A model generated the notes under the pieces. The model did not search any database. It had not been told where the DNA came from and worked only from the letters and a program-made list of their open reading frames with translations. The position numbers were made by a program, and so were the translations under genes. Shown here piece by piece: positions 1-9,509 of a stretch of 64,000 nt of DNA; position 1 is the stretch's first letter, and every line of letters starts with the position of its first letter. Source of the DNA: Eubacterium callanderi (GTDB taxonomy: Bacteria; Bacillota; Clostridia; Eubacteriales; Eubacteriaceae); assembly GCF_900142645.1 (NCBI RefSeq), contig NZ_FRBP01000001.1:310001-374000 (forward strand), written 5' to 3'.

Positions 1-2008
1 TTACGGTGTTGGTCATGGTGCTAAAGGCGACTTTTAAGGTCTGCCCGGCGCTGTCCATCTGCACAATGCTGCTGTCGATCTTAGTGATACCGCCGTTAAT
101 GGTTGTTACAAGGCTTTGGATGTCGATTTTTGTTCCGGCGATATTCGCGTTATCGGCCACCATATCATCACGGATAATCCCGGTTTTAATCCCAGGGGCG
201 TGCAGTCCTTGGATGGCATCAAACATTAAACTGCCGCTTTTATCCCAAACATACATGGAATATTCGCCGTTTGCGTCTTTTCCAATTTGTACCCGGATGG
301 TGGTTCCTTCTTTAATCTGGATGGTATTGTCTTTTATGGAAAGGTTTCCGTTTTCGCTGCCGATTTCAACCAGCATTGTATTAATTTTACCAGCGGTGAT
401 TTTCCCAGCGGCCACGCTGCCGATCATCGCATTGGTGATAAATCCGTCCCGTATGGTCAGGCTGTCGGATGTGATCCCGCCGGCCTGTATATTGGCAGAA
501 GTCAAATTTCCATTGACCAGTGTCTTGATATTTGCCACATCGGTGCTTAAGGTTCCGATCTTAGCCACTTCTATTTCTGCGGTCGTGATCCTGGCCTCTA
601 CAGCCTGTAAATCCTTTATATCGGCTTTTAAGATCAACGCCTGGTTGATGGTAGCGTTGTCGGCCAGCAGTTTTTCAATGTTGGCATTGGCGGCGTTGAG
701 CTGCTCAATGGTTGCCAGTTTGATAATGGCCGTGTTAATCTCAGCCATACCTGTTTCTAATATGGCGATCCGACCAACGGCAGCGGTTAGCTCTTGTATC
801 GTGGCTTTTTCGGCAAAGAGTTGTTCTATTTTCGCCGTATTGGCGATTAAAGTCGTAGCCTTAAGCGTGGTAACCTCTAAATCCCCGATTCTGGCCTTTA
901 TGGCGTTCAATTCCTGTGCATATATGTTTTGTACGTTCAGGGTGATGGCATCCAGATCAAGGGCTGAACTGGCGATTTTCCCATCATCTGACGTGATGTT
1001 GTTGACGGTGCTGTTTACATCGTTCTGCTCCTGCTGGATTTCTTCAAAGCTGGCGGTACGGTTGGCAAACTCGCAGGTGTTTTTTTCGGGTTCGTCTGGA
1101 TATTCCACCATCTTTACAATCCGCTGCTTTTCCTTGGTGCCGGTGGTGCTGTCCACCAGCTCCACGGTGTCCCCCAGGCCAAAGTCTAAAATCCTGTAGG
1201 TTTTTGGACTGGCTTTAGCAAGGTCGAGAATATCCCCGGAGTAGGCCACTACAGGTTTGCTGAGTTCCTCCAGTTTTGCCTTGGTATCCTCCAAAAGGCT
1301 CTGGGCGTTGGTATAGCGTTCATCCTTCCAGTATTTTGTTAAAACTTTATTGCTATACTGGTGATTTTCTACATAATCTTTCCCGCCGTTGATCTCTTTA
1401 AAGGTCAGTCCGTCCTTCCCTTCTGCCTTTATCCGGGTACAAAAATCATAGCTGGTTGACTGGATAGCTAACTTTCGCAGATTTAAGGTATCGGTAAAGT
1501 ACATCCCTTTATCCTGACCGCGTTTTTCTGATATGTGTATCTTTTTTTCGATGGTGTCGAACCATATTTCACAGCGGTACGTTTTCCGGGCCTGCTGTAT
1601 AATATCCCATCCGCTGCACTCTGTTTTTCGGATGGTGCGCCGCTTCGTAACAGTGCAACTTCCAATTGCCCAGCCGGTACCGGCGATTGCCAGTTTTAAA
1701 CAATCGTCTATGGTCTGTTCCACCGATTCAAAGCGTGGCCAGCATATCCCTTCTAAATCTTCCACGTTTAAGGTGGCCTTTACACTACACCAAAGGTCGC
1801 TACTGTCTGGCTGCACTTCTTTTATAATATATTCGTCTGTTTTTGTACGAACATAAGCTTCATTAACCAGCTGCGCAGCCTCTTTTAATGGATATAAAAA
1901 AGAAAGCGTCCCATCTCCTGTGGAGAGGACGCTTTCTACAGTGGCGGCTTTTGCGACGGCCAGCCCTGCTATTTTGTGATGGTTTTTGTCATAGAGCTGT
2001 AGAAACAT
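1..2008 (-). CDS. phage tail-associated protein (Tal / prophage tail endopeptidase type), 3' part outside window
   Basis: The minus frame is open from an ATG at 2008 to the window edge, so the protein is at least 669 residues and its C-terminus is not visible. An AAGGAG box sits 7 to 9 bases before the ATG. The N-terminal ~370 residues look like the siphovirus tail-associated/minor structural family that forms the tail tip below Dit. After about residue 370 the sequence turns into short repeats of the type TIEQLxAANANIEQLLADN, which suggests a coiled-coil or beta-helical fibre stalk. Its place just after Dit in the tail operon fits a tip or host-recognition role. Whether it carries peptidase or receptor-binding activity cannot be seen here. 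Confidence 0.8.
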   Translation of the reverse strand, partial: MFLQLYDKNHHKIAGLAVAKAATVESVLSTGDGTLSFLYPLKEAAQLVNEAYVRTKTDEYIIKEVQPDSSDLWCSVKATLNVEDLEGICWPRFESVEQTIDDCLKLAIAGTGWAIGSCTVTKRRTIRKTECSGWDIIQQARKTYRCEIWFDTIEKKIHISEKRGQDKGMYFTDTLNLRKLAIQSTSYDFCTRIKAEGKDGLTFKEINGGKDYVENHQYSNKVLTKYWKDERYTNAQSLLEDTKAKLEELSKPVVAYSGDILDLAKASPKTYRILDFGLGDTVELVDSTTGTKEKQRIVKMVEYPDEPEKNTCEFANRTASFEEIQQEQNDVNSTVNNITSDDGKIASSALDLDAITLNVQNIYAQELNAIKARIGDLEVTTLKATTLIANTAKIEQLFAEKATIQELTAAVGRIAILETGMAEINTAIIKLATIEQLNAANANIEKLLADNATINQALILKADIKDLQAVEARITTAEIEVAKIGTLSTDVANIKTLVNGNLTSANIQAGGITSDSLTIRDGFITNAMIGSVAAGKITAGKINTMLVEIGSENGNLSIKDNTIQIKEGTTIRVQIGKDANGEYSMYVWDKSGSLMFDAIQGLHAPGIKTGIIRDDMVADNANIAGTKIDIQSLVTTINGGITKIDSSIVQMDSAGQTLKVAFSTMTNTV

Positions 2009-2032
2009 AGTTTTCAGCTCCTTTCTTTGTCA

Positions 2033-2431
2033 TTACTCTGGCTGCCCTGTCAACATGCAGTCCAAAGCTCTTAAATCTGCTGGTGTAAGGTCTGTGCAGT
2101 TTTCAATGTGTTCAAAGTCAAAAGTGTGTATCTCAATGTCAACCTTAATTTCCTTTAATTCTTCAATAGCTTTGTTGAATTTCTCACGGTTTTCTTTTTC
2201 AAAGCTTACGTTTCCGGCTTCGTCGGTAATGTCGTTTCCCTCGGCATCTTTTTTACAGTATTCTTTTACAATTTTGATACGCTCTTTATCATAATGCTTA
2301 AATTCTCGTTCTAAACGATCCATGTTTTTTCCAACGGCATAGGAAGCTTTTACAGGCAATGCCTTATTTGCTACTCCCTGTAAACCGGTTAACACATCAA
2401 TCATTTTTTCATTTGTTATTGTTATTTTCAT
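2033..2431 (-). CDS. small phage tail-region protein, DUF1617-like
   Basis: 132 residues starting MKITITNEKMIDVLTGLQGV, rich in charged residues and probably helical. It resembles the phage DUF1617 group of unknown function, recalled from family knowledge and not searched. It sits between Dit and the tail-associated protein, a place where small accessory tail proteins occur. Its ATG overlaps the stop of the preceding gene by one base (TAATG), which implies translational coupling. Function unknown. Confidence 0.6.
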   Translation of the reverse strand: MKITITNEKMIDVLTGLQGVANKALPVKASYAVGKNMDRLEREFKHYDKERIKIVKEYCKKDAEGNDITDEAGNVSFEKENREKFNKAIEELKEIKVDIEIHTFDFEHIENCTDLTPADLRALDCMLTGQPE

Positions 2432-2694
2432 TATGCCTGTTCTCCTTTGTTTTCGTTCCCTAATAAAATGCTTGTTATTTTATTTAAAAATTCAGCAGTT
2501 TCCATCTTTACTGTTTCAGCGTGTGTCTCTGCAACAGCTTCATTCTGTATGTATGTACTAAAATTCACCATCCCACTATCACTTATTTCTGCGGTACGAC
2601 CTACCACCTGTACTTTGGTACTTACACCTTCACTCTGCTGTACATCAATTTCGGTTAATCCTTCTAATTTTCGACTTTCTTTAATTTTTAACAT
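2431..2694 (-). CDS. hypothetical phage tail-region protein
   Basis: 87 residues, no recognised domain; begins MLKIKESRKLEGLTEIDVQQ and is probably mixed beta/alpha. It lies in the tail operon between Dit and the DUF1617-like gene, coupled to the latter by a one-base stop/start overlap. A tail accessory role is inferred from position only. Confidence 0.6.
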   Translation of the reverse strand: MLKIKESRKLEGLTEIDVQQSEGVSTKVQVVGRTAEISDSGMVNFSTYIQNEAVAETHAETVKMETAEFLNKITSILLGNENKGEQA

Positions 2695-2711
2695 TTTATT
2701 TCTCCTTCTCT

Positions 2712-3437
2712 TTAAATGAATCGCGGACAGTACCGCAATGTAATATCAACATTATCTCTGGACACAGAAATGTTATTTTCTCCGGGCTTAAGCCGTGGAA
2801 ATATCCACATATCCGTATCGCCGTATTTATTAGTGCCATCGGCTAAAGTTACCAGCCCTTTTTCTCCGTCCACAATAACTTTCTGGCCGCCTTTAAGCGG
2901 CTTGATAAATTTTATGGGTTCATCGCTGCTGCTGCGCTCATCCCAGCCCACACCGGTTATGGTCAGGTCTGCGATGTCCGCAGATGGTGTTATTTCCAAT
3001 ATGCAAGGGGTAAGAACGTTTCCCCTTGCCGTTACCCTTTTTGTCAATGTCCTGTTTATAAGTATGGTCTGCTCAGTGTCAAATTCATAACCGATAAAGG
3101 TAATGGTCAGGCGCATGGCCTTTTTACTTACGGTTTCGGTTCTCTCGTTTTCGGTCATTTTTACCTTATACTGATGTTCCCGGTTGTCAAAGGACAAGGT
3201 GACAGGCTTAAGCAGCGCTGCAAGCAGGTTGCTTATATTCTGTTCCATTAAATCTTTTGTTTCTGCCTTAAAAAACAGTTCTACCAGCAAGGATTTAAAA
3301 GTATGCTTTGTTTTATCCCAGACCGGTGTCAAACTGCCGGTTATCCATTCATCGGCAGCCTCTAAACTAACATCGGTTATGTCCATTTTTAAAAATGCAG
3401 CATTAAAGTCTTTAATGCTTTTTCCATCTATCTGCAA
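2712..3437 (-). CDS. phage distal tail protein (Dit)
   Basis: 241 residues. Length, position right after the tape measure gene, and the pattern of an N-terminal beta domain (to about residue 130) followed by a second beta domain ending TLRYCPRF fit the siphovirus Dit family, which forms the hexameric hub joining tail tube and tip. The start is TTG, directly after the tape-measure stop TAG with no gap; an AGGAGG eight bases upstream supports this non-ATG start. Confidence 0.8.
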   Translation of the reverse strand: MQIDGKSIKDFNAAFLKMDITDVSLEAADEWITGSLTPVWDKTKHTFKSLLVELFFKAETKDLMEQNISNLLAALLKPVTLSFDNREHQYKVKMTENERTETVSKKAMRLTITFIGYEFDTEQTILINRTLTKRVTARGNVLTPCILEITPSADIADLTITGVGWDERSSSDEPIKFIKPLKGGQKVIVDGEKGLVTLADGTNKYGDTDMWIFPRLKPGENNISVSRDNVDITLRYCPRFI

Positions 3438-6400
3438 CTACCTTACCCTCCTTTTCGTCATGGCTAAATTGCTGCCGGTAACCTCAATAATATAGGCTTC
3501 CAGTGCTTTATTGCCTATTTGTATAGGAATCGTTATGTCCATTTTTTCGGCTGCTGTAGTATTTTGTGGTGTTTGGCGTGTTTCATGGTTCACATTGCGA
3601 AAAATCGCTTCAATGCGGTTATACATCTGGTTAAGAGGTACAACGGCCTCCGGGCTGTTGCCAACGCCGTTATTGGCATCTCCGACCCCGATAATAGAAC
3701 GCTTGTTGAAAATACCCCCGCTGGAATACCAGTCAATGCCAATGTGCGGCACACTTGGGGGGTTTAAAGAAAAACGCCCAGATATATACGGATGCGGTAA
3801 TGCTACGCGCGGGCTTGGCATATCGGTGTCAAAAATACTTTTAACGCGGCCAAACTGGCCGGATACGTTCCCGACCTGCCCACCTACACCGTCCGCTACA
3901 CCTCGGCCGCCGTCTGCGCCCTTGTTGTTCATCTGGCTATAGAATCCTCCAAAGGCGTTTACGCCGGTCTGTGCCATATTAGTAGCTGTGCCGCCAAACA
4001 TTCCCGTTTTGGAACCAAATCCAGAGTTTACATTTGTTCCAACGTTGTTACCGGCGTTCCAATACTCGCCTGCCTTGGCGTTTATATTATTGGCTCCACT
4101 CTGAGCAATTATGTCGGCTTGTCCGGCAAACATCCCCGCTTTAGAACCAAAACCGCCGGTCAATTCCTGGCCGCTGTTCTGTCCGGCTTGATTGTAATCT
4201 TGCCTTGTTTCCCCTGCTTTCAGCACACCGCCTAAAAGGCCGTTATAAACAGCGGTCTTGAATTCCTCGTTTGTGGATTCATAACCGTTTTTTATGTTGT
4301 TACCAGTATCCCGGCCTAAACCATGTGCTTTTTCAAAGGTTTCTGCTTGCCGCCCGGTAAAGCCTCCTAAGAAGCTGTCCACGGCCTTGCTGGATGAGCT
4401 ACTGGCATACTCCGGCACCCGTTCAAAGGCCTGTACCGCCTCACCTGTAAGTTGTGAAACCATTTCGGCGTTTTCGCTACGCAGTTTATTAACACTGCCA
4501 GCTGCTTCCTCTACGGCTTTATTGTTTTCATCCTGCGCTTTGTTCAGTCCGTCAGTTTTCCAGATATATTCTTCTAATGCCCGGTTATATTCCTGCTGGT
4601 TGCTGTTATAATTCGGGTATTTTGCAATAATATCATCTAAAATTCTTTTCTTTTCGTCGGATATACGGTTGCCCTCTGCAACGGCCTCTTGATATTCCTT
4701 TTCTGCCTGTGTTTTCTGGGTAATATTGTCGTTTAGCGCTGCCCACTCGCTTTCCTTTTTAATACGTTCCTCATAGGCATTTATTGTGTTATAAATTTCT
4801 TCTTTATTGCGGTTCAACGCGCCTGTTTGGCTGTCAAAGGAAAGATTCAGGCCGGGGATTGCCTGATTTAACATATCTATTGTGCCCTGCATCGCCTGTT
4901 GACTGGCTGTTGACCCATCATAGTGGCTTTGGAGTTGGTAAAGCTGTTCCGTGAGTGACTTTGTGCTTTCAACTTCCTGCGTTGCGGCCTGTATGGACTG
5001 TTTTCGGGCTTCTATGCTTTCGGTGACTGTCTGGGCGGTTGCCTCGGTACTGGCCCGCAATTCTGTATTTTTGTCGATGATAGCTTGCGATCCGTCTTTC
5101 ACAAAACGCTGGTGTTCTCCGTACTTATACAGAGCAGCCACGCCTGTTCCTAATGCAACGCCGGCTGTTATCACGGCTGCACCCATTCCCGCAACGGATA
5201 AGGCGGTTCCGGCTGCTCCGGTGCTTGCGCCGGCCAAAGAAGGAGACAAGGCTTTCATCCCTCCGGTTAGCTTAGCTATACCGCCCGCCGCTGTTTTTCC
5301 AACGGTTCCGGTCGTTTTACCTTTAGTAATAAATTCAGCTAATTTTGGTACTACTTTCCCAAAAGCACCGGTTAAAGTTGCAACGCCCTGCCCGACACGT
5401 CCCACGCCGGATAACAGCGGGCCGGTAACGGCAACGGCAGCCAGACTTTTTATGATAAACTCCTGCATTTCAGGTGTTAGTGATCCCCACCACTCGGCAA
5501 AGGTTTCTAAAGCGTCGGCGCCTTTTTCCAGAATCGGCACAAGGCTTTCCATGATCACTTCCCCGGCATCTGCGCCGGCGATTTTAATTTTATTCATGGC
5601 AACTTTTGCCCGGTCTCCGCCGTCCATAAGCGCCCCAAAGGTATTGTCAAGGGTTCCCCCAGAATCCTCAATGGTTTTTAAAAAATCTTCATATGAAAAA
5701 CGGCCTTGCTGGATAGCGTCTACTAAATCCGGCCCGGCCTTTGTTCCAAAGATTTCCATTGCCTCCTGTGCGGTGATTGAACCGTCCTGAACGCCTTTTA
5801 CAAGGTTGCTAAATTCTACCTTTGCGTCCTTTCCTTCTTTCATCCAATTGGAAATCGCCTTTTTCATACCGGAAAATGCAATCTCTGTATTCACGCCGGC
5901 TTTTTCCCATTGTGCAAAAATGGCAATGGATGAGGCGGTATCAAAACCTAATTGTCGCATTGGCGCGCCGTATTTTGCAAGGCTTTCAGTCAGTGTTTCT
6001 ACAGAAATCCCACTGGCCTGACTGGCTTTTGCCAGCTGGTCTAAGAGGGTTTTATATTGGCCGGTTTCTATGCCGGCATCCCCCATTGCCCGGCTGACAA
6101 GCCGCACGCCTGTAACAGAATCCACCCCAGTAATCCGGGAGAACTTTAAAAAGTCCTCGCTCATGGTTTGCAGGTCGTCGCCCATTACACCAAATCGGGT
6201 GTTTACTTCACCTACTGCGCCGCCGATTGCGTCAAAGCTGTCTGGAATCGTCCCAGCCACCTTACGATATATCCGGTCGAGTTCCTCGCCTTGTTCGCCA
6301 ACGGCTCCGGTCGCGTTAATTAAAATATCCGCGCCCTCGTCCACCTCGTTAAAGGCTGCTACCGCGGCAGCGCCACCGGCCACAATTGGGGCGGTTACAT

Positions 6401-7010
6401 GCATGGTCATACTGTCGCCAACATTTTTTAACTTCCCTGATGCAGAATCCAGCTTTTTGGTAAACTCGTCGATCTTAAAAGAAGCCAGCTCACCATTTAC
6501 CTTTTTCAGGGCAGACTCATTATTTGCTACCTCTACCCGCATTTTATTCAGGGATGTTGTGGCCTTGTTTATGGCGTTCTCAGTGCTTTCTATGGCATTT
6601 TCGTTGTTCTTTTGGGCATTTTTAAGCTTATCAAGGGTATCCTCCAGCTTTTTGGCCTCGGTACTGTTTTCCCCGTAGGTCGCCACTGCCTTTTTATAGG
6701 CAGCTGTGGTTGTATCAACTTTTTTTGTTAGGTCGGCCTGTGTGGCTTTTTGTTTCTCTAAACGCTGTTCAAGGGTTTTTATATGGTTTGTATGTGTTGT
6801 CAGCTGGGTGTTTTGCAGATTCAGGGCTTGTGTAAGAGCTTTCTTTTTTCCCTCTAAAGTAGCATCTGCTTTCCCTAGCGCTTTAGCCTCGGCTTCACTG
6901 GCTTTCATTTCAGAATTAATTACCTTTAATTCTGCTGCCATTTTCTTAGACGCTTGTGTAAACTCACTGGTGTTGGCTCCTACTTTAATAACTGCATAAT
7001 TACCCGCCAT
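3438..7010 (-). CDS. tail tape measure protein
   Basis: 1190 residues, the longest gene of the prophage, as expected for the protein that sets tail length. Residues ~20-190 are heptad-rich coiled coil; ~190-480 resemble the conserved phage tail tape-measure domain (contains GVMGDDLQTMSEDFLKF); ~510-640 hold hydrophobic Ala/Gly-rich segments that could insert in the host membrane; another coiled coil follows. Near the C-terminus the motif GFGSKxGMF occurs twice in a Gly/Asn-rich region. It overlaps the end of the tail chaperone frame by 11 bases and directly abuts Dit. Confidence 0.92.
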   Translation of the reverse strand: MAGNYAVIKVGANTSEFTQASKKMAAELKVINSEMKASEAEAKALGKADATLEGKKKALTQALNLQNTQLTTHTNHIKTLEQRLEKQKATQADLTKKVDTTTAAYKKAVATYGENSTEAKKLEDTLDKLKNAQKNNENAIESTENAINKATTSLNKMRVEVANNESALKKVNGELASFKIDEFTKKLDSASGKLKNVGDSMTMHVTAPIVAGGAAAVAAFNEVDEGADILINATGAVGEQGEELDRIYRKVAGTIPDSFDAIGGAVGEVNTRFGVMGDDLQTMSEDFLKFSRITGVDSVTGVRLVSRAMGDAGIETGQYKTLLDQLAKASQASGISVETLTESLAKYGAPMRQLGFDTASSIAIFAQWEKAGVNTEIAFSGMKKAISNWMKEGKDAKVEFSNLVKGVQDGSITAQEAMEIFGTKAGPDLVDAIQQGRFSYEDFLKTIEDSGGTLDNTFGALMDGGDRAKVAMNKIKIAGADAGEVIMESLVPILEKGADALETFAEWWGSLTPEMQEFIIKSLAAVAVTGPLLSGVGRVGQGVATLTGAFGKVVPKLAEFITKGKTTGTVGKTAAGGIAKLTGGMKALSPSLAGASTGAAGTALSVAGMGAAVITAGVALGTGVAALYKYGEHQRFVKDGSQAIIDKNTELRASTEATAQTVTESIEARKQSIQAATQEVESTKSLTEQLYQLQSHYDGSTASQQAMQGTIDMLNQAIPGLNLSFDSQTGALNRNKEEIYNTINAYEERIKKESEWAALNDNITQKTQAEKEYQEAVAEGNRISDEKKRILDDIIAKYPNYNSNQQEYNRALEEYIWKTDGLNKAQDENNKAVEEAAGSVNKLRSENAEMVSQLTGEAVQAFERVPEYASSSSSKAVDSFLGGFTGRQAETFEKAHGLGRDTGNNIKNGYESTNEEFKTAVYNGLLGGVLKAGETRQDYNQAGQNSGQELTGGFGSKAGMFAGQADIIAQSGANNINAKAGEYWNAGNNVGTNVNSGFGSKTGMFGGTATNMAQTGVNAFGGFYSQMNNKGADGGRGVADGVGGQVGNVSGQFGRVKSIFDTDMPSPRVALPHPYISGRFSLNPPSVPHIGIDWYSSGGIFNKRSIIGVGDANNGVGNSPEAVVPLNQMYNRIEAIFRNVNHETRQTPQNTTAAEKMDITIPIQIGNKALEAYIIEVTGSNLAMTKRRVR

Positions 7011-7742
7011 TTTCTTTTGCCTCCTTCCTTAATTGCATGTCATAGGTGATAATATCCAACATTTCCAGATAGTCCGCGCTGATTGCGTCCATATAGCTGT
7101 TATTCAGATGATTTACAGAGTATAAAACCATTTGATCAATCATTTTAATGCAATGATCTTCTGGCTTTTCTTCTGTTTCTTCAATATAGCCCTGTTCCTC
7201 TAAATATGCGCCAATAACACTTTTTTTCTTTTCAACGGGTGCTATATCCAAAATTTCAAAAATACGTGTATATGCGTCATTTATGCGATTCAAATAAATG
7301 TTAATCCAATATTGCATTGCCATATAATCAACATACGGGGTATTTTCATCAATTTCTCCTAAAAAGAGCGCCGGTTCAGTATCGCCTTTAAAATATTTCC
7401 TTAGTTGTCCGGCTGTAATTCGTTTGGCAGTTCGCCGCTGCCATTGGTAAAATTTTCTTCCACCTCTAAAAAGAGAGCATTAAACTTATTGATCGTTTCG
7501 TTTTGGATACCATAGAAAAAATATGTAATTTCTTCCACGCTTACATTTTCTGTAATCTCCTCTGGCTTTAACCCAAAACATAAGGCCATTGCCGCCGACA
7601 ATTCTTTAAGCTGTTCCTCTGTGTATGGTTCTTTAAACAGGTCTTTCCCTTCACAGGCGTTCCATGCTTTAACAACAGCCTGATGCTTTTCGATGGTAAA
7701 CGCCCCTGAATCGTATTCTTTATCTTTAATAGTAATTTTCAT
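7000..7742 (-). CDS. tail assembly chaperone, -1 frameshift fusion (G-T type)
   Basis: The frame ending at 7000 stays open upstream to about 7482, through the end of the 113-residue chaperone gene, and lies in the -1 frame relative to it. A slip at 7449-7455 would join the first 98 residues of the upstream protein to 149 residues of this frame (joint reads EENF then YQWQRRTAKRITAGQLRKYF), giving 247 residues. Lambda-like and many Firmicute siphophages make two tail chaperones this way (gpG and gpGT). An ATG at 7323 exists inside the frame, but starting there would discard conserved-looking sequence, so a separate gene is less likely. The end overlaps the tape measure gene by 11 bases. Confidence 0.8.
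7401..7742 (-). CDS. tail assembly chaperone (G-type product)
   Basis: 113 residues starting MKITIKDKEYDSGAF, ending by normal termination after the slippery site. Length, position between the tail tube and tape measure genes, and the presence of a second frame behind a slippery heptamer identify it as the unshifted tail chaperone that coats the tape measure protein before tube assembly. It contains a helical segment with YTEEQLKELSAAMALCFG. Confidence 0.78.
   Translation of the reverse strand: MKITIKDKEYDSGAFTIEKHQAVVKAWNACEGKDLFKEPYTEEQLKELSAAMALCFGLKPEEITENVSVEEITYFFYGIQNETINKFNALFLEVEENFTNGSGELPNELQPDN
7449..7455 (-). other. programmed -1 ribosomal frameshift site
   Basis: On the minus strand the heptamer reads A AAT TTT in the zero frame of the chaperone gene (GAA AAT TTT ACC). 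This fits X XXY YYZ, with AAT and TTT able to re-pair as AAA and TTT after a one-base backward slip. The -1 frame is open from here to 7000. I did not find a clear downstream pseudoknot by eye. Confidence 0.78.
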
Positions 7743-7751
7743 CCGGTCACC

Positions 7752-8660
7752 TTACGCCTTTGCTATCACAATGGCTTTACCGGCCTTTTTACACAGTCCC
7801 TTGCTGTCTACCTCTGCAACAACAATATCATTTCCGGTGGTGGCGGTGATCTCGGCGGTGCCGTCCCATGCTGTCCACCCGCTTAAATCGCGGTTAATGC
7901 TTGGCATTGCAACAGTAATATCGGATTTATATTTATAGGTGTTTCCAGATGCTTTGTCCGGTGTAACTGTCAAGGCGGTCTTTCCCTTTGCTGTGCCAGC
8001 GGCTGACGCTACGGTCAAGCCCGTTGCCACAACACCTGCCGTTAAGGCCGGTTCCTGTACAGCACTAAACCAACTTTCAATGGCCTGCTTTGCGTCGGTA
8101 TGTTCAGCCAAAAGCTGTTCTTCATCAACGATATTGGCGTAAAGGTGCTTTTTCTTTCCGTCAATTTCCTGTTCCAGCTTTCGGTTATAGGCTTTTCCCT
8201 TAAGGCTGTTTGTCTGGGTTTCGACTTTATCCGCTTTGGTATTATAGGTAACCTCATCCCCTTGGTTAAACTTCAAACAGTAATACTGAGAGAATTCATA
8301 TAAGCCATTTGCAAGTTTTGACATCCAACTGAGCGCAAGCTCTTTCTGAATATCCTCGGCTGATTTCATCAGAAAGCCATTTTTAAAGAGCTGTCCTAAA
8401 AAAAGTTCCCTCTCCTGCGGGGCAAGCCGGTTGATCTCCATTTCAATATCACTGTCGATATATTCGGTAATTACTTCCTCTACACCGTCCTCTGAATAGG
8501 TGGTTTCCGTTGCGAAATTGTCGGTAATTTTCATGGAAATGGCCCCATTAATGTGCACTGGTGTATCTGCTTCGTATTCTGTTTTGGTATTTTTTAAAAT
8601 TTCTGCGGCGTGAATGTTCATCAAGCCGCGGGTACGTGTCTTTTTAATTACTTCCTGCAT
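7752..8660 (-). CDS. major tail tube protein with C-terminal added domain
   Basis: 302 residues. The first ~210 residues fit a major tail protein by size and place, directly before the tail chaperones. Residues ~215-302, starting GLTVASAAGTAKGKT and ending AGKAIVIAKA, are a separate domain that also ends the major capsid protein of this phage, about 60% identical by my eye alignment. Such C-terminal beta-rich domains on tail tubes are usually surface decorations. The ATG overlaps the stop of the preceding gene by one base. Confidence 0.85.
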   Translation of the reverse strand: MQEVIKKTRTRGLMNIHAAEILKNTKTEYEADTPVHINGAISMKITDNFATETTYSEDGVEEVITEYIDSDIEMEINRLAPQERELFLGQLFKNGFLMKSAEDIQKELALSWMSKLANGLYEFSQYYCLKFNQGDEVTYNTKADKVETQTNSLKGKAYNRKLEQEIDGKKKHLYANIVDEEQLLAEHTDAKQAIESWFSAVQEPALTAGVVATGLTVASAAGTAKGKTALTVTPDKASGNTYKYKSDITVAMPSINRDLSGWTAWDGTAEITATTGNDIVVAEVDSKGLCKKAGKAIVIAKA

Positions 8661-9022
8661 TATAATTCCTCCAAATAATAAAATTTTAGTTCTTGATGGT
8701 AGTAGTCAATCTCCCTTAAATACTCGTATCCGGTGCCTGTCCAGACAAAGCCCGCATTGCGCATATGTTTTATGGCATCTACTTTCATTTTGTGGACTTC
8801 CCCGCAGTCTTTTCCAAAAACATCGACCGACACAATATGCTCGACGCTTTCTATTTCATCGTCACAAAAACATTTTGGCTTTTCCTCTATCTGCTGAAAT
8901 ACAATGTGCGTTAAATCTATGTCCTGTCGGTACCATGATTCAAATACCACTTGCTTGTCCGGATGCTGTAAATACATAAGGGCATCAAAGACTTTTTCAG
9001 ATATATCTTCAAGTTTAAACAC
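8660..9022 (-). CDS. probable tail terminator / tail completion protein
   Basis: 120 residues. I do not recognise the sequence itself. Its place after the HK97 gp10-like gene and directly before the tail tube gene is the usual place of the tail terminator in HK97-type modules, and the length fits. It contains CFCDDEIESVEHIVSVDVFG and a Tyr-rich C-terminus. The call rests on gene order. Confidence 0.55.
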   Translation of the reverse strand: MFKLEDISEKVFDALMYLQHPDKQVVFESWYRQDIDLTHIVFQQIEEKPKCFCDDEIESVEHIVSVDVFGKDCGEVHKMKVDAIKHMRNAGFVWTGTGYEYLREIDYYHQELKFYYLEEL

Positions 9023-9509
9023 TCATGGCCTCCTGTAGTAACCGGGTGTATTCTTCCACACCCAATTTGTTTATCATTTCCTCTATGTCCGGGGTGGTTT
9101 TTGAGAAAATTCCCCGCTTTTTAATGCTCGGTGTATGCCTCCCATTGCTGGTTATGGTGCCGTCTGCGCCGGTTTCCTCAAATTTCGCATAGAAATTCGG
9201 GGAGTTATCCGACGGATACCAGCCAATATCAGCACCTAAAAGCCCTTTTTTCTTTGTTAATTTTCCTATTGGAATCTCGTCACGTGAATGTGCGAAAGGA
9301 CTTGAGCGAGGTTTTTTATGTCTTTTCGGGCCTGAACCAGAAATATCACCGGAAACAGGCAGCTCCTTAGAAACGCGCTCAGCAGCTGTCTGTTGTCCTT
9401 TTTTTATAATCTTACGATTTGCTTTATCTAAGAGCTTTGAACCGCCGATTTCTTCTATTTGTTCCTGTAGCTTTTTAAAATCGCTGTAATCCAATGTGAT
9501 CCGCATCAC
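9015..9509 (-). CDS. HK97 gp10-like head-tail joining protein
   Basis: 164 residues. An early helix (FKKLQEQIEEIGGSKLL), a Lys-rich middle, then SPNFYAKFEETG followed by a basic stretch match the HK97 gp10-like family, which works in joining the head connector to the tail. Overlaps the next gene by 8 bases and the previous gene by 4 (ATGA type), as expected for a coupled morphogenesis operon. Confidence 0.75.
   Translation of the reverse strand: MMRITLDYSDFKKLQEQIEEIGGSKLLDKANRKIIKKGQQTAAERVSKELPVSGDISGSGPKRHKKPRSSPFAHSRDEIPIGKLTKKKGLLGADIGWYPSDNSPNFYAKFEETGADGTITSNGRHTPSIKKRGIFSKTTPDIEEMINKLGVEEYTRLLQEAMSV

Noticed and set aside
6-1199. Long plus-strand open frame of 397 codons
   Set aside because: It is the mirror of the minus-strand tail protein running off the window; composition is typical of a shadow frame and there is no ribosome site.
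7000-7323. Separate gene starting at ATG 7323
   Set aside because: The frame continues upstream past this ATG into the chaperone gene behind a canonical slippery site; a fusion is more likely.
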